Below are positions 16,041-25,304 of a stretch of DNA of 64,000 bases, piece by piece (position 1 is the first letter of the stretch; every line of letters starts with the position of its first letter). Under the pieces are notes generated by a model. That model did no database searches. It had not been told where the DNA came from and was given only the letters and a program-made list of their open reading frames with translations. Made by a program: the position numbers and the translations under genes. Source of the DNA: Lysobacterales bacterium 15-68-25 (lineage in GTDB: Bacteria > Pseudomonadota > Gammaproteobacteria > Xanthomonadales > Rhodanobacteraceae); NCBI GenBank assembly GCA_002279065.1, contig NCKB01000001.1:310001-374000 (forward strand), given 5' to 3'.

Positions 16041-16745
16041 TCAGCCATCCAGCTCCGGGTAGTGGCGGAAGATGCCCTGCGTGTTGAACGCGACGCGCCG
16101 CGGCGAAGCGAGATAAGCGGCGATATTGGGGCGCTGCTCCACGCGGTCGGCCAGGGCCCTCAGACGAGGCGTCCGCCGCGCCAGCCGCCGCATCGCCTTC
16201 GGATAGACGTACTCGAGTCCGCGCAGCAGCTGGAACAGCGACAGGTCGACGTAGGAGTGGCGGCCCAGCGCGTGCCGTCCGCCGGCGGCTTCCAGCGCCT
16301 GCTCGAAGTAGCCGAGGAAGCGCGGCAGGCGCTGGCGGCGGAACAGTTCGGTGCGGCGGATCGCCGCGTCGCGCTGCTCCTCGTAGTACAGCGAGCCGGC
16401 CAGCGGATGGTGGTTGTCGTGGATCTCGGCGACCGCATCGGCGATGGTCAGCTGCCACTGCAGCGCGTGCAGGCGCCGCGATTCCGCCTTCGGAACCAGC
16501 GCCAGTGGCGGACCGAGGAAATGCAGGATGTTCGCCACCTGCGCGATGACCTGTCGCCCGGCCTTCAGAAACGGCGGCGCGAACGGCAACGCCCCGGCCA
16601 TCTGGCCCGCCAGGAACGGCTGCATGACGCCGTCGCCCTCGATGCGCGCCACGTCGACGTAGTCCGCGCCGGCATCTTCCAGCGCCAGCCGGACGAACTC
16701 GCCGCGGCCCTGGATGCCGGTCCAGTAGTAGAGCTGGTAACGCAT
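16041..16745 (-). CDS. Glutathione S-transferase family protein
   Basis: A 234-aa two-domain GST. The N-terminal thioredoxin-like part begins MRYQLYYWTGIQGRGEFVRLALEDAGADYVDV with the candidate catalytic tyrosine near residue 7. It resembles sigma/alpha-like GSTs that have a long YYW-GR-E start. The C-terminal all-helical domain contains DNHHPLAGSLYYEEQRD and GRHSYVDLSLFQLLRGL. The usual cis-Pro loop is hard to place (GALPFAPPFL, about 56-65). It could be glutathione-dependent detoxification; substrate unknown. The ATG at 16745 is chosen by homology over one five codons upstream. Confidence 0.82.
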   Translation of the reverse strand: MRYQLYYWTGIQGRGEFVRLALEDAGADYVDVARIEGDGVMQPFLAGQMAGALPFAPPFLKAGRQVIAQVANILHFLGPPLALVPKAESRRLHALQWQLTIADAVAEIHDNHHPLAGSLYYEEQRDAAIRRTELFRRQRLPRFLGYFEQALEAAGGRHALGRHSYVDLSLFQLLRGLEYVYPKAMRRLARRTPRLRALADRVEQRPNIAAYLASPRRVAFNTQGIFRHYPELDG

Positions 16746-16822
16746 GGCGAGGGTCCTCACCGGGAGAGGCGAGGAGGCAGGCTAGCGGGCGGTGGTTGAA
16801 GCCGGCGTGTTCGCGCCCGTGG

Positions 16823-17500
16823 CTAGGCGCGGGCCAGCACGGCGACGCGCACGTCCGTGCGCCAGGCGAAACCCAGCTGCTCGTACAGGCGGATGGCCGG
16901 GGCGTTGTCGCGCCAGGCGTGCAGAAAAGCGGTGTCGCCGCGCGCGGCGATCAGCGAAGCCACGTGCCGCGACAGCCGGCGCGCCAGCCCGCGGCCGCGG
17001 AAGTCGGGATGGGTGCAGACGCCGCTGACCTCGGTCCAGCCGGGGAAGCGCATGCGCTCGCCGGCCATCGCGGCAAGGCGGCCGGCGATGCGGACGCCGT
17101 GGAACTGGCCCATGCGATGCGTGTGCGCCAGGAACGGGCCGGGCTGGGTGAGTTGTGCCAGCGCCAGCATCTCGGCCGCATCGTCGTCGCCCAACGGGAC
17201 GATGTCGCCAGCGTCCGGCTCCGGGGCAAGCGGCGCTTCCGCCACCATCTGTACGCACCAGGCCTGCCTCACGGCAACGAGGCCGGGCGGCACGGTGATG
17301 GCCGGCACCTGCAGTTGATAGACCTGCTCGCCGGCACCGACCAGGGCGGCCAGCGCGGCGAGCGCCTCGTCGCTGTCGTCGCGCGCCGAGGCGAACAGGT
17401 TCACGTCCGGCAGGTAGCGCCGTGCCCGCTCGTCGCCCAGCGACAGCGGCTGGTGGGTCGTCGCCAGGCTGGACCAGATTGGACGGTCGAGCGGGTGCAT
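16823..17500 (-). CDS. GNAT family N-acetyltransferase (FR47-like)
   Basis: A 225-aa protein. The C-terminal half is a GNAT domain with VSGVCTHPDFRGRGLARRLSRHV (acetyl-CoA-binding R/QxxGxG/A loop RGRGLA) and AFLHAWRDNAPAIRLYEQLGFAWR. The N-terminal half (WSSLATTHQPLSLGDERARRYLPDVNLFAS) matches the arrangement of FR47/YopP-like acetyltransferases. The substrate is unknown. It starts 2 bp after the marR stop on the same strand, so the pair forms a tight operon in which the regulator is promoter-proximal. This suggests MarR control of the acetyltransferase. Confidence 0.85.
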   Translation of the reverse strand: MHPLDRPIWSSLATTHQPLSLGDERARRYLPDVNLFASARDDSDEALAALAALVGAGEQVYQLQVPAITVPPGLVAVRQAWCVQMVAEAPLAPEPDAGDIVPLGDDDAAEMLALAQLTQPGPFLAHTHRMGQFHGVRIAGRLAAMAGERMRFPGWTEVSGVCTHPDFRGRGLARRLSRHVASLIAARGDTAFLHAWRDNAPAIRLYEQLGFAWRTDVRVAVLARA

Positions 17501-17502
17501 GC

Positions 17503-17994
17503 TCACGGCTCCGTCGGGGCGGCATCGGCCAGGCGCTGCCGGATCGTTCCGTCGCAAAGGGCGTCCTCGAATGCGGTGAGCTGCGCGAGGAGATCGCCGC
17601 CCAAGGTGGCGCAGTGCCGGGCCAGCGTGTGCTCGATGGTCGGCCAGGCGGCCTGCGCTGCCTGTTCGACGAGTCGCTTGCCGGTCGTCGAAAGGGCGAG
17701 CCGGCGCAGCCTCTGGTCGCCGGCCTCGCGGCGGGTCTTCACCAGGCCTGCCTGTTGCAGCTTGTCGGCCATGCGGGTCACGCCGGGCTGGGTCAGCCGC
17801 AGGGCCGCGGCCAGCTCGCCGACCGTGAGCGGTCCGTGGCGATCCAGGGCGGCAAGCAGTGGCAGCTGTGCAGGCGGAACCTCGATGCCTGCGGTGGCGA
17901 GATAGTCATAAGTGGTGGCCTGCAGGCGTTCCCCGATCCGCCGGAGGCGGCTGCCGAGGGTGAGATAGCCGAGCGAGCGCAGGACATCTTCCAT
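17503..17994 (-). CDS. MarR family transcriptional regulator
   Basis: A 163-aa winged-helix regulator. The HTH region is [42 protein letters not shown] (about 44-85), and the wing contains [16 protein letters not shown]. MarR proteins are dimers that usually repress their own promoter and a neighbour until a small phenolic or oxidant ligand binds. The likely target is the inverted repeat just upstream of its own ATG. It is first in an operon with the GNAT gene. Confidence 0.88.
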   Translation of the reverse strand: MEDVLRSLGYLTLGSRLRRIGERLQATTYDYLATAGIEVPPAQLPLLAALDRHGPLTVGELAAALRLTQPGVTRMADKLQQAGLVKTRREAGDQRLRRLALSTTGKRLVEQAAQAAWPTIEHTLARHCATLGGDLLAQLTAFEDALCDGTIRQRLADAAPTEP

Positions 17995-17996
17995 CT

Positions 17997-18022
17997 TTAT
18001 GCCATGTTATATACCTGCACAA
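17997..18022. promoter_or_regulatory. Candidate MarR operator
   Basis: The inverted repeat TTATGC (17997-18002) / GCACAA (18017-18022) has AT-rich centre ATGTTATATA. It starts 3 bp from the marR ATG and covers TATAAC on the minus strand, a likely -10. Binding there would block marR-GNAT transcription. Confidence 0.5.
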
Positions 18023-18105
18023 TAAAGTACGCCTGCCCTTGGCACGCCGCAAGTGCGGCGCTGCTCGGGTCCGGAGGTACGGGGGAACGGGTCGAGGAAG
18101 CGGTC

Positions 18106-18125
18106 GGCCCGGCGCATGCCGGGCC
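18106..18125 (-). terminator. Possible purH terminator
   Basis: GGCCCGGC and GCCGGGCC form an 8-bp stem around GCAT, 18 bp after the purH stop. There is no clear T-run. Confidence 0.4.
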
Positions 18126-18142
18126 CGCTCCGGGTGGGCGAC

Positions 18143-19753
18143 TCAGTGGCGGAAGTGGCGCATGCCGGTGAACACCATCGCCATGCCGTGCTCGTCGGCG
18201 GCGGCGATCACCTCGGCGTCGCGCATCGAGCCGCCCGGCTGGATCACCGCGCTGATGCCGGCGGCGGCAGCGGCGTCGATGCCGTCTCGGAACGGGAAGA
18301 ACGCATCCGACGCCATCACCGAGCCGCGCACCTCCAGCCCTTCGTCGGCGGCCTTGATGCCGGCGATCTTCGCGCTGTACACGCGGCTCATCTGGCCGGC
18401 GCCGATGCCGATGGTCTGGCGGTTCTTCGCGTAGACGATGGCGTTCGACTTGACGAACTTGGCCACTTTCCAGGCGAAGATCAGGTCGTCGATCTGCTGC
18501 TGCGTCGGTGCGACCTTCGTGACTACCTTCAAGTCTTCGGCCTTGACCATGCCGGTGTCGGCGGTCTGGATCAGCAGGCCCGAGCCGACGCGCTTGACGT
18601 TGTTGCCCGGGTGCGCGGCGACCAGGTCGGTGCCCGGCGGCACCGGGATTTCCAGCACGCGCACGTTGCCCTTCTTGGCGAACGCCTTCAGCGCGTCGTC
18701 GCTGTAGGACGGTGCCAGCACCACTTCGACGAACTGGCGCGCCACGATCGCCTGCGCGGTGGCACCGTCGCACTCGCGATTGAAGGCGATGATGCCGCCG
18801 AAGGCCGAGGTCGGGTCGGTCTGGTAGGCCAGGTCATACGCCTTGCCGATGCCGTCCAGGCTCACCGCCACGCCGCACGGGTTGGCGTGCTTGACGATGA
18901 CGCAGGCCGGCTTGACGAAGCTGCGCACGCATTCCCATGCGGCGTCGGCATCGGCGATGTTGTTGAACGACAGCTCCTTGCCCTGCAGCTGCCGGAACGT
19001 GGCCAGGGTGCCGGCGTGCGGATACAGGTCGCGGTAGAACGCGGCGCTCTGGTGCGGGTTCTCGCCGTAGCGCAGGTCCATCACCTTGACGAAGCGGTCG
19101 TTGCTCTGCGCCGGGAACGCCTCGTGGCCGGCGATCGCCTCGTGCGCGTCGTCCAGCTTGAGGCCCGAGAGGTAGTCGCTGATCGCGCCGTCGTAATTGG
19201 CCACGTTGTTGAATGCGGCGACGGAGAGCTTGAAGCGGGTGGCGCGGGTCAGGCCGCCCTGCTGCTCGATCTCGGCGATCGCCTCGTCGTACTGCGCCGG
19301 GTCGGTGAGCACGCCCACGTCGTTCCAGTTCTTCGCCGCCGAGCGCAGCATCGCCGGGCCGCCGATGTCGATGTTCTCGATCGCGTCTTCCAGCGTGCAG
19401 TCCGGCTTGGCCACGGTGGCCTCGAACGGGTAGAGGTTCAGCACCAGCAGGTCGATCGGCGCGATGCCGAGTTCGGCCATCACCGCGTCGTCGGTGCCGC
19501 GGCGGCCGAGCAGGGCGCCGTGCACCTTCGGGTGCAGCGTCTTGACGCGGCCGTCCATGATTTCGGGGAAGCCGGTGACCTCGCTGACATCGGTCACCGC
19601 GATGCCGGCCTCGCGCAGCGCCTTGGCGGTACCGCCGGTGGACAGCAGCTGCACGCCGGCCGCGGCGAGGCGCTTGCCCAGATCGATCAGCCCGGTCTTG
19701 TCGGAGACGCTGAGCAGGGCGCGGCGGACGGGCGTGACGGCGGGGGCGGGCAT
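18143..19753 (-). CDS. purH: Bifunctional AICAR transformylase/IMP cyclohydrolase
   Basis: PurH carries out the last two steps of IMP synthesis: formyl transfer from 10-formyl-THF to AICAR, then ring closure. The 536-aa length is normal. The N-terminal cyclohydrolase domain ([51 protein letters not shown]) is followed by the transformylase domain. The latter has the [14 protein letters not shown] and [11 protein letters not shown] motifs containing the catalytic K-H pair, ending in [19 protein letters not shown] and MRHFRH. TATAAT lies about 40 bp upstream on the minus strand. It follows fis, from which it is separated by a strong terminator. Confidence 0.97.
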   Translation of the reverse strand: MPAPAVTPVRRALLSVSDKTGLIDLGKRLAAAGVQLLSTGGTAKALREAGIAVTDVSEVTGFPEIMDGRVKTLHPKVHGALLGRRGTDDAVMAELGIAPIDLLVLNLYPFEATVAKPDCTLEDAIENIDIGGPAMLRSAAKNWNDVGVLTDPAQYDEAIAEIEQQGGLTRATRFKLSVAAFNNVANYDGAISDYLSGLKLDDAHEAIAGHEAFPAQSNDRFVKVMDLRYGENPHQSAAFYRDLYPHAGTLATFRQLQGKELSFNNIADADAAWECVRSFVKPACVIVKHANPCGVAVSLDGIGKAYDLAYQTDPTSAFGGIIAFNRECDGATAQAIVARQFVEVVLAPSYSDDALKAFAKKGNVRVLEIPVPPGTDLVAAHPGNNVKRVGSGLLIQTADTGMVKAEDLKVVTKVAPTQQQIDDLIFAWKVAKFVKSNAIVYAKNRQTIGIGAGQMSRVYSAKIAGIKAADEGLEVRGSVMASDAFFPFRDGIDAAAAAGISAVIQPGGSMRDAEVIAAADEHGMAMVFTGMRHFRH

Positions 19754-19850
19754 GGCGGCTTCCAGGGCTTCGGGAACCGCCGATTATAGCCCAGGCGACC
19801 GGGTCGTTCCGGCTTCGCGACCGGGAAAGCGCGGAGGTATGGATGGCCAA

Positions 19851-19882
19851 ACGACAAAGGGCCCCGCAGGGCCCTTTGTCGT
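19851..19882 (-). terminator. Terminator after fis
   Basis: A 14-bp perfect stem, ACGACAAAGGGCCC / GGGCCCTTTGTCGT, with loop CGCA. The downstream T-run on the minus strand is short. Confidence 0.75.
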
Positions 19883-19906
19883 TCGCGTGGCGGCCATTGC
19901 GCAGCG

Positions 19907-20224
19907 TCAGAGCATGCCGTGCTGGGACAGCTTCTTGCGAAGCGTGGCGCGGTTGATGCCCAGGGCAGTGGCTGCGCGGCTCTGGTTGCCCTCGTGGAAT
20001 GCCATCACTTCGCGCAGCAGCGGGCCTTCGACCTCGCGGATGACCAGGGCATGCAGGCCCTCGCTGCACTCCGTGTCGCCGATGTCGGCGAGATAGCGGC
20101 GCACCGTGCGCGCGACGCACTCGCTGAGCGCGCTCTGCGACGAGGTCTCCCGGCCGGCCTCGGGGACTGGCAGTCTCACGGCATTCAATGGCATATCCCT
20201 CACGTCCTTGAGCGACGGCTGCAT
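19907..20224 (-). CDS. fis: DNA-binding protein Fis
   Basis: Fis is a nucleoid-associated dimer that bends DNA and activates rRNA and other growth-phase promoters. The 105-aa protein ends in the Fis-type helix-turn-helix EGNQSRAATALGINRATLRKKLSQHGML, nearly the canonical motif. The N-terminal half (VARTVRRYLADIGDTECSEGLHALVIREVEGPLLREVM) is the dimerisation region. The start could be the ATG at 20224 (GAGG 9 nt upstream) or that at 20194 (GAGGG close upstream). It lies downstream of prmA and the DUF3426 gene, as in many gammaproteobacteria where fis follows prmA-dusB. Confidence 0.9.
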   Translation of the reverse strand: MQPSLKDVRDMPLNAVRLPVPEAGRETSSQSALSECVARTVRRYLADIGDTECSEGLHALVIREVEGPLLREVMAFHEGNQSRAATALGINRATLRKKLSQHGML

Positions 20225-20307
20225 GGGTCGTCGCCTCGATCTGAATGATGTTTGCCGCGGAAGCGGCAGGCAGCCGATGTCGAACGACCTGCTGCGCAGA
20301 GGGATCG

Positions 20308-20336
20308 AGTGTACTCGCGCCGCAGCGCAAAATTAA
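20308..20336 (-). promoter_or_regulatory. Possible fis promoter
   Basis: On the minus strand TTAATT, a 17-bp spacer and TACACT, about 84 bp before the fis ATG. Confidence 0.4.
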
Positions 20337-20353
20337 GTGCGCAAAGCGCTTGA

Positions 20354-21160
20354 CTATTCGAAGCCGAACTCGAACGCGACGGCTTTCCTGCCGGGGTCCT
20401 CGACTTCCAGTACGACGGCGGTGGTCGCCCCCGGGGCCATGCCGGCGCGCAGGCTCTCGCTGTCGTCCAGGTATTCGGAGGGGCGCAGGCGGCGCATCGC
20501 CACGCGATGTCCCTGCGGATCTGACAGCACCAGGCTGATCACCGGGTAGGGCTGGGCGAACGGTGCGTCGTTGCGGAACGTGGCGCTGATCATCAGCGCG
20601 CCCTTGACGCTCGGGTGCGCCTCCACGTCGCGGGCGAGCAGGTGCAGACGGCTCACGCTGCGCACCAGTGGCAGGCGGCAGCCCAGCGCCGTGCAGGCCT
20701 GGCGCAGCCAGGGCCCCGCGACCGGATCGGACAACAGGACGTTGCGCTGTGCCCACGCCACCTGCGCGCCCAGCAGCAGCGTCAGCAGCAGGCATACCGT
20801 CACCCAGGGCCAGCGGCGCTCGCCCAGTCCATCGGCGGATGCGCTGCTGCGCCGTCTACTCCTTGCGAAGCGGGGTGCGGCCTCCTGATCCTGCCACGCG
20901 ACGGGGAGGCCATTCGCATCCACGACCGGTTCCGGTTCCGGGCGCGGCCGGTACACGGCCAGCTCCAGCCGCGGTGGCGATCCGGCCACGGCGGGTGGTG
21001 CCAGTCGGGAGAAGGGTTCGGGCGGAAGCTGCGCGGCGATGCAGGCGAGCGCGTCGAACACCGTCTCGCAGTGGCCGCACCGCACGTGGCCGCCCGCCGG
21101 CATCAACGCGTCGGCGTCGAGCGAGAAGACGGTGAGGCAGTCAGGGCACTGGGTGTACAT
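20354..21160 (-). CDS. Zinc-ribbon/DUF3426 membrane protein
   Basis: A 268-aa protein. An N-terminal MJ0042-type zinc ribbon has ligands C5, C8, C28 and C31 (CPDC, CGHC). An arginine-rich stretch precedes one transmembrane helix (WVTVCLLLTLLLGAQVAWAQ, about 120-139). The C-terminal DUF3426 domain follows, expected in the periplasm (LHLLARDVEAHPSVKGALMISATFRNDAPFAQPYPVISLVL). This pairing is a known architecture in beta- and gammaproteobacteria; function is not established. It lies between prmA and fis in a conserved order. Confidence 0.88.
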   Translation of the reverse strand: MYTQCPDCLTVFSLDADALMPAGGHVRCGHCETVFDALACIAAQLPPEPFSRLAPPAVAGSPPRLELAVYRPRPEPEPVVDANGLPVAWQDQEAAPRFARSRRRSSASADGLGERRWPWVTVCLLLTLLLGAQVAWAQRNVLLSDPVAGPWLRQACTALGCRLPLVRSVSRLHLLARDVEAHPSVKGALMISATFRNDAPFAQPYPVISLVLSDPQGHRVAMRRLRPSEYLDDSESLRAGMAPGATTAVVLEVEDPGRKAVAFEFGFE

Positions 21161-21240
21161 GCGGACCGGCGCGGCGAAGTGCCGCCAGCCTAGTGCAGCG
21201 GCGTCGACAAATCATCGGTGAGTTGCGCAGAGCGCGCGGC

Positions 21241-22137
21241 TCAACGGCGCCGGCCGCTGATCCGCACCCAGTCCTCGCGCCGGTCCACGCGCAGCCCGTC
21301 GAACCATTCGGCATAGCGTGCGAGCAGTTCGTCCTGCTGGCCGTCGAGGATGCCGGAGATCGCGAACGGCGCGCCCGGCTTCGCCGCCGCGGCGAAGGTC
21401 GGTGCCAGTTCGCCCAGCGGACCGGCCAGGATGTTGGCAACGAAAACGTCGGCCGGAGGCGCATCGAAGTCCCCCGGCAGGCATACGGTCAGGCGGTCGG
21501 CCACGCCGTTGCGCTCGGCGTTGTCGAGCGAGGCGGTGAGCGCCTGCGGATCGTTGTCCACGCCGACCGCGCTCAAGGCGCCGAGCTTCAGCGCGGCGAT
21601 GGCGAGGATGCCCGAGCCGCAGCCGTAGTCGGTCACCGTCTTGCCGTTGAGGTCGAGCGAGTCCAGCCATTCCAGGCACAGCGCCGTGGTGGGATGGGTA
21701 CCGCTGCCGAAGGCCAGGCCCGGGTCGAGCCGTACCACCACGATGTCGTCGTCCTGCGGTGGCTCGATGTTCCACGGATAGATCCACGTGCGGCGGCCGA
21801 AGGCCATCGGCTGGAACTGGTCCATCCAGGCGCGCTCCCAGTCCTGGTCTTCGACCTCGGCGAAGGCGAGCTGGTCCGGTTCCACCCACGGCAGCAGCTC
21901 GGCCACCGCCTCGCCCAGGCCGCGGCGGTCGGTGTCGGCGTCGAACAGGGCGTTGAGCGTGATCGTCGGCCAAAGCGGCAGCTCGCCCACGCCCGGCTCG
22001 AAGATCGCCTGCTCGTCCGGCGTTTCCGCGTCGGCATCGCGCAGCGTGATGGACAGCGCACCCAGCTCCTCCAGCGCCTCCTCGACCTGGGGCTGCTGCT
22101 CGGCGCGGACGGTGAGGGAGAGTTCGAGGAAGGGCAT
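21241..22137 (-). CDS. prmA: Ribosomal protein L11 methyltransferase
   Basis: PrmA trimethylates several lysines and the N-terminus of ribosomal protein L11. The 298-aa length is standard. An N-terminal substrate-recognition domain (MPFLELSLTVRAEQQPQVEEALEELGALSITL) and linker are followed by the SAM-dependent domain. Motifs are GLAFGSGTHPTTALCLEWLD, VTDYGCGSGILAIAALKLGA and the NPPY-like VANILAGPL. I use ATG 22137 because the PrmA N-terminus starts there; the reading frame stays open further upstream. It lies 92 bp after accC on the same strand. Confidence 0.95.
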   Translation of the reverse strand: MPFLELSLTVRAEQQPQVEEALEELGALSITLRDADAETPDEQAIFEPGVGELPLWPTITLNALFDADTDRRGLGEAVAELLPWVEPDQLAFAEVEDQDWERAWMDQFQPMAFGRRTWIYPWNIEPPQDDDIVVVRLDPGLAFGSGTHPTTALCLEWLDSLDLNGKTVTDYGCGSGILAIAALKLGALSAVGVDNDPQALTASLDNAERNGVADRLTVCLPGDFDAPPADVFVANILAGPLGELAPTFAAAAKPGAPFAISGILDGQQDELLARYAEWFDGLRVDRREDWVRISGRRR

Positions 22138-22229
22138 GGGGATCGTCTGTGGAGGAAGGTGGTGGATCGGAAACGCGCGAGGGGGCGGTGTGACGCGCCC
22201 CCTCGGCTGGTGCGGCCCGCTCGGCGGAC

Positions 22230-23597
<1,368 letters not shown>

Positions 23598-23616
23598 CGG
23601 AATATGTCCTGCCGGA

Positions 23617-24081
23617 TCAGGCGATCACGAACATCGGCTGGTCGAACTCCACCGGCTGGCCGTTCTCGACCAGGATGGCCTGCACCGTGCCGCCGACCTC
23701 GGCCTCGATCTGGTTGAACATCTTCATTGCCTCGATGATGCCCAGCGTCTCGCCCTGCTTGACCTGCTGGCCGACCTTCACGAACGGCGGGGCGCCCGGG
23801 GTGGAGGAGGCGTAGAAGGTGCCGACCATCGGCGCCTTGATCACGTGGCCGGCCGGCAGTGCGTCGGCGGCGGGTGCCGCCTCGGCTGCCGGGGCGGCAG
23901 CGACCGGGGCCGCCGGAGCCGGCGCAGCGACCGGCATCGCCGTCGGCGCGGCGGCCACCGTGATGCCACCCTTGGGCACGCGCGACAGGCGGACGACTTC
24001 CTCGCCCTCCTTGATCTCCAGTTCGGCGAGGTTGGACTCCTCGAGCAGGTCGATGAGCTTCTTGATCTTGCGCAGGTCCAT
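23617..24081 (-). CDS. accB: Acetyl-CoA carboxylase, biotin carboxyl carrier protein
   Basis: AccB carries the biotin that moves between AccC and the AccAD carboxyltransferase. The 154-aa protein begins [26 protein letters not shown]. It has a flexible Ala/Pro-rich linker (about residues 42-80) and ends in the biotinyl domain, with the [11 protein letters not shown] motif (biotinylated lysine in AMKM) and the thumb-like [22 protein letters not shown]. It precedes accC; aroQ lies 71 bp upstream on the same strand. AccB often represses its own operon in other bacteria; nothing in the sequence tests that here. Confidence 0.96.
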   Translation of the reverse strand: MDLRKIKKLIDLLEESNLAELEIKEGEEVVRLSRVPKGGITVAAAPTAMPVAAPAPAAPVAAAPAAEAAPAADALPAGHVIKAPMVGTFYASSTPGAPPFVKVGQQVKQGETLGIIEAMKMFNQIEAEVGGTVQAILVENGQPVEFDQPMFVIA

Positions 24082-24152
24082 AAGGCAAACCTTCTTGCAG
24101 GGTTACCGCCCGCGGGCGGCTGGAAAGGAAAAACGGAATCCGGATGCCGCGC

Positions 24153-24614
24153 TCAGTGCGGCACGCCGGCCTCGGGTCGGGCCAGGCGGCGCATCGCGGC
24201 ATCCAGCGCCAGCCGGTAGCTATCGCTGCCGAAGCCGCCGATCACGCCGATCGCGATGTCCGCCAGGTAGGAGTGATGGCGGAACGGTTCGCGCGCATGC
24301 ACGTTGGACAGGTGCACCTCGATGAACGGGATCGCCACCGCTGCCAGCGCATCGCGCAGGGCGATGCTGGTGTGGGTGAATGCGCCGGCGTTGCACAGGA
24401 TCAGTGCGGTCTGGTCGTCGCGCGCCTGGTGGATGCGGCCGATCAGCTCGTGCTCGGCGTTGGACTGGTACCAGCTCAGCTCGTGCCCGGCCGCCTGTGC
24501 CTGCTCGGCCAGGCCGGCGTTGATGTCGGCCAGCGTCTCGCGGCCGTAGATGTCCGGCTCGCGCACACCCAGCAGGTTCAGGTTGGGGCCGTGCAGGGCC
24601 AGGATCTTCGCCAT
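24153..24614 (-). CDS. aroQ: Type II 3-dehydroquinate dehydratase
   Basis: AroQ performs the third step of the shikimate pathway, trans-dehydrating 3-dehydroquinate to 3-dehydroshikimate. The 153-aa size and the start [24 protein letters not shown] (catalytic Tyr in the lid, residue 23) are characteristic. Further motifs are [41 protein letters not shown] (the catalytic His) and [16 protein letters not shown]. It is placed before accB, an order common in gammaproteobacteria. Confidence 0.96.
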   Translation of the reverse strand: MAKILALHGPNLNLLGVREPDIYGRETLADINAGLAEQAQAAGHELSWYQSNAEHELIGRIHQARDDQTALILCNAGAFTHTSIALRDALAAVAIPFIEVHLSNVHAREPFRHHSYLADIAIGVIGGFGSDSYRLALDAAMRRLARPEAGVPH

Positions 24615-24761
24615 GCGGCTGCCTTCGCCAAGGTCGGAACGGGTCCGGAAGCGCCGCAGTGTGATCGCCCCGGGCCGCCTTGTCCAGTTCGGCGCAGATC
24701 GGCGATGTTTGAAGGAGAAGTGCGCGTTAAACCGTGCGCGAACGTATGTAGTCGACAGGGC

Positions 24762-25304
24762 TCAGTCCACCGGGCCGCCGCCGAGCCAGCGCGCCAGCGT
24801 GGTGGCGTCGAGCGGGCCGCGGCGCGTGGCGAGCAGGTGGCCGTCGGGGCCCAGCAGGGCGCTGTACGGCAGCACCTGCGCCGTGTCGCCGAAACGCAGC
24901 GAGGTGCTGGGCGAGGCCAGCTCGCCCAGCAGGATCGGGTAGTCCACCGGGTGGGCGGCCAAGAAGGCGCGGGCGCGGTCCGGATCGTCCATGGCGATGC
25001 CGACCACCGTCGCGCTGCCGGCATGCTGCCGGGCGGCTTGCGCAAGCGCCGGCATCTCGTCCAGGCAGGGGCCGCACCAGCTTGCCCAGAAGTTCAGCAG
25101 TACGCGCTTGCCGCGGTAGTCGGACAGCCGGTGCTGCCGGCCATCGGTGCCCATCAGGGCGAGATCGGGAGCGAGGTCGCCGATCGCCGTCACATGCACG
25201 CCGTCCGGCACGCGGGCCAGCCGGCTGCGGTGCTGCAGCCAACCGCCGGCGGCGGCGAACAGGGTGGCCACCAGCAGCACGGTCCAGGTCTGGCGGTTGA
25301 ACAT
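24762..25304 (-). CDS. TlpA/ResA-like thioredoxin-fold protein
   Basis: A 180-aa periplasmic thiol-disulfide protein. It has an uncleaved anchor or signal segment (WTVLLVATLFAAAGGWLQ, about 7-24) and a TlpA-type thioredoxin domain with WASWCGPC (C77, C80). The distal LPYSALLGPDGHLLATRRG contains the cis-Pro region. Its ATG overlaps the dsbD stop (TGATG), so it is translationally coupled to DsbD, its probable source of electrons. Role inferred: a reductase for cytochrome c maturation or general periplasmic thiols. Confidence 0.9.
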   Translation of the reverse strand: MFNRQTWTVLLVATLFAAAGGWLQHRSRLARVPDGVHVTAIGDLAPDLALMGTDGRQHRLSDYRGKRVLLNFWASWCGPCLDEMPALAQAARQHAGSATVVGIAMDDPDRARAFLAAHPVDYPILLGELASPSTSLRFGDTAQVLPYSALLGPDGHLLATRRGPLDATTLARWLGGGPVD

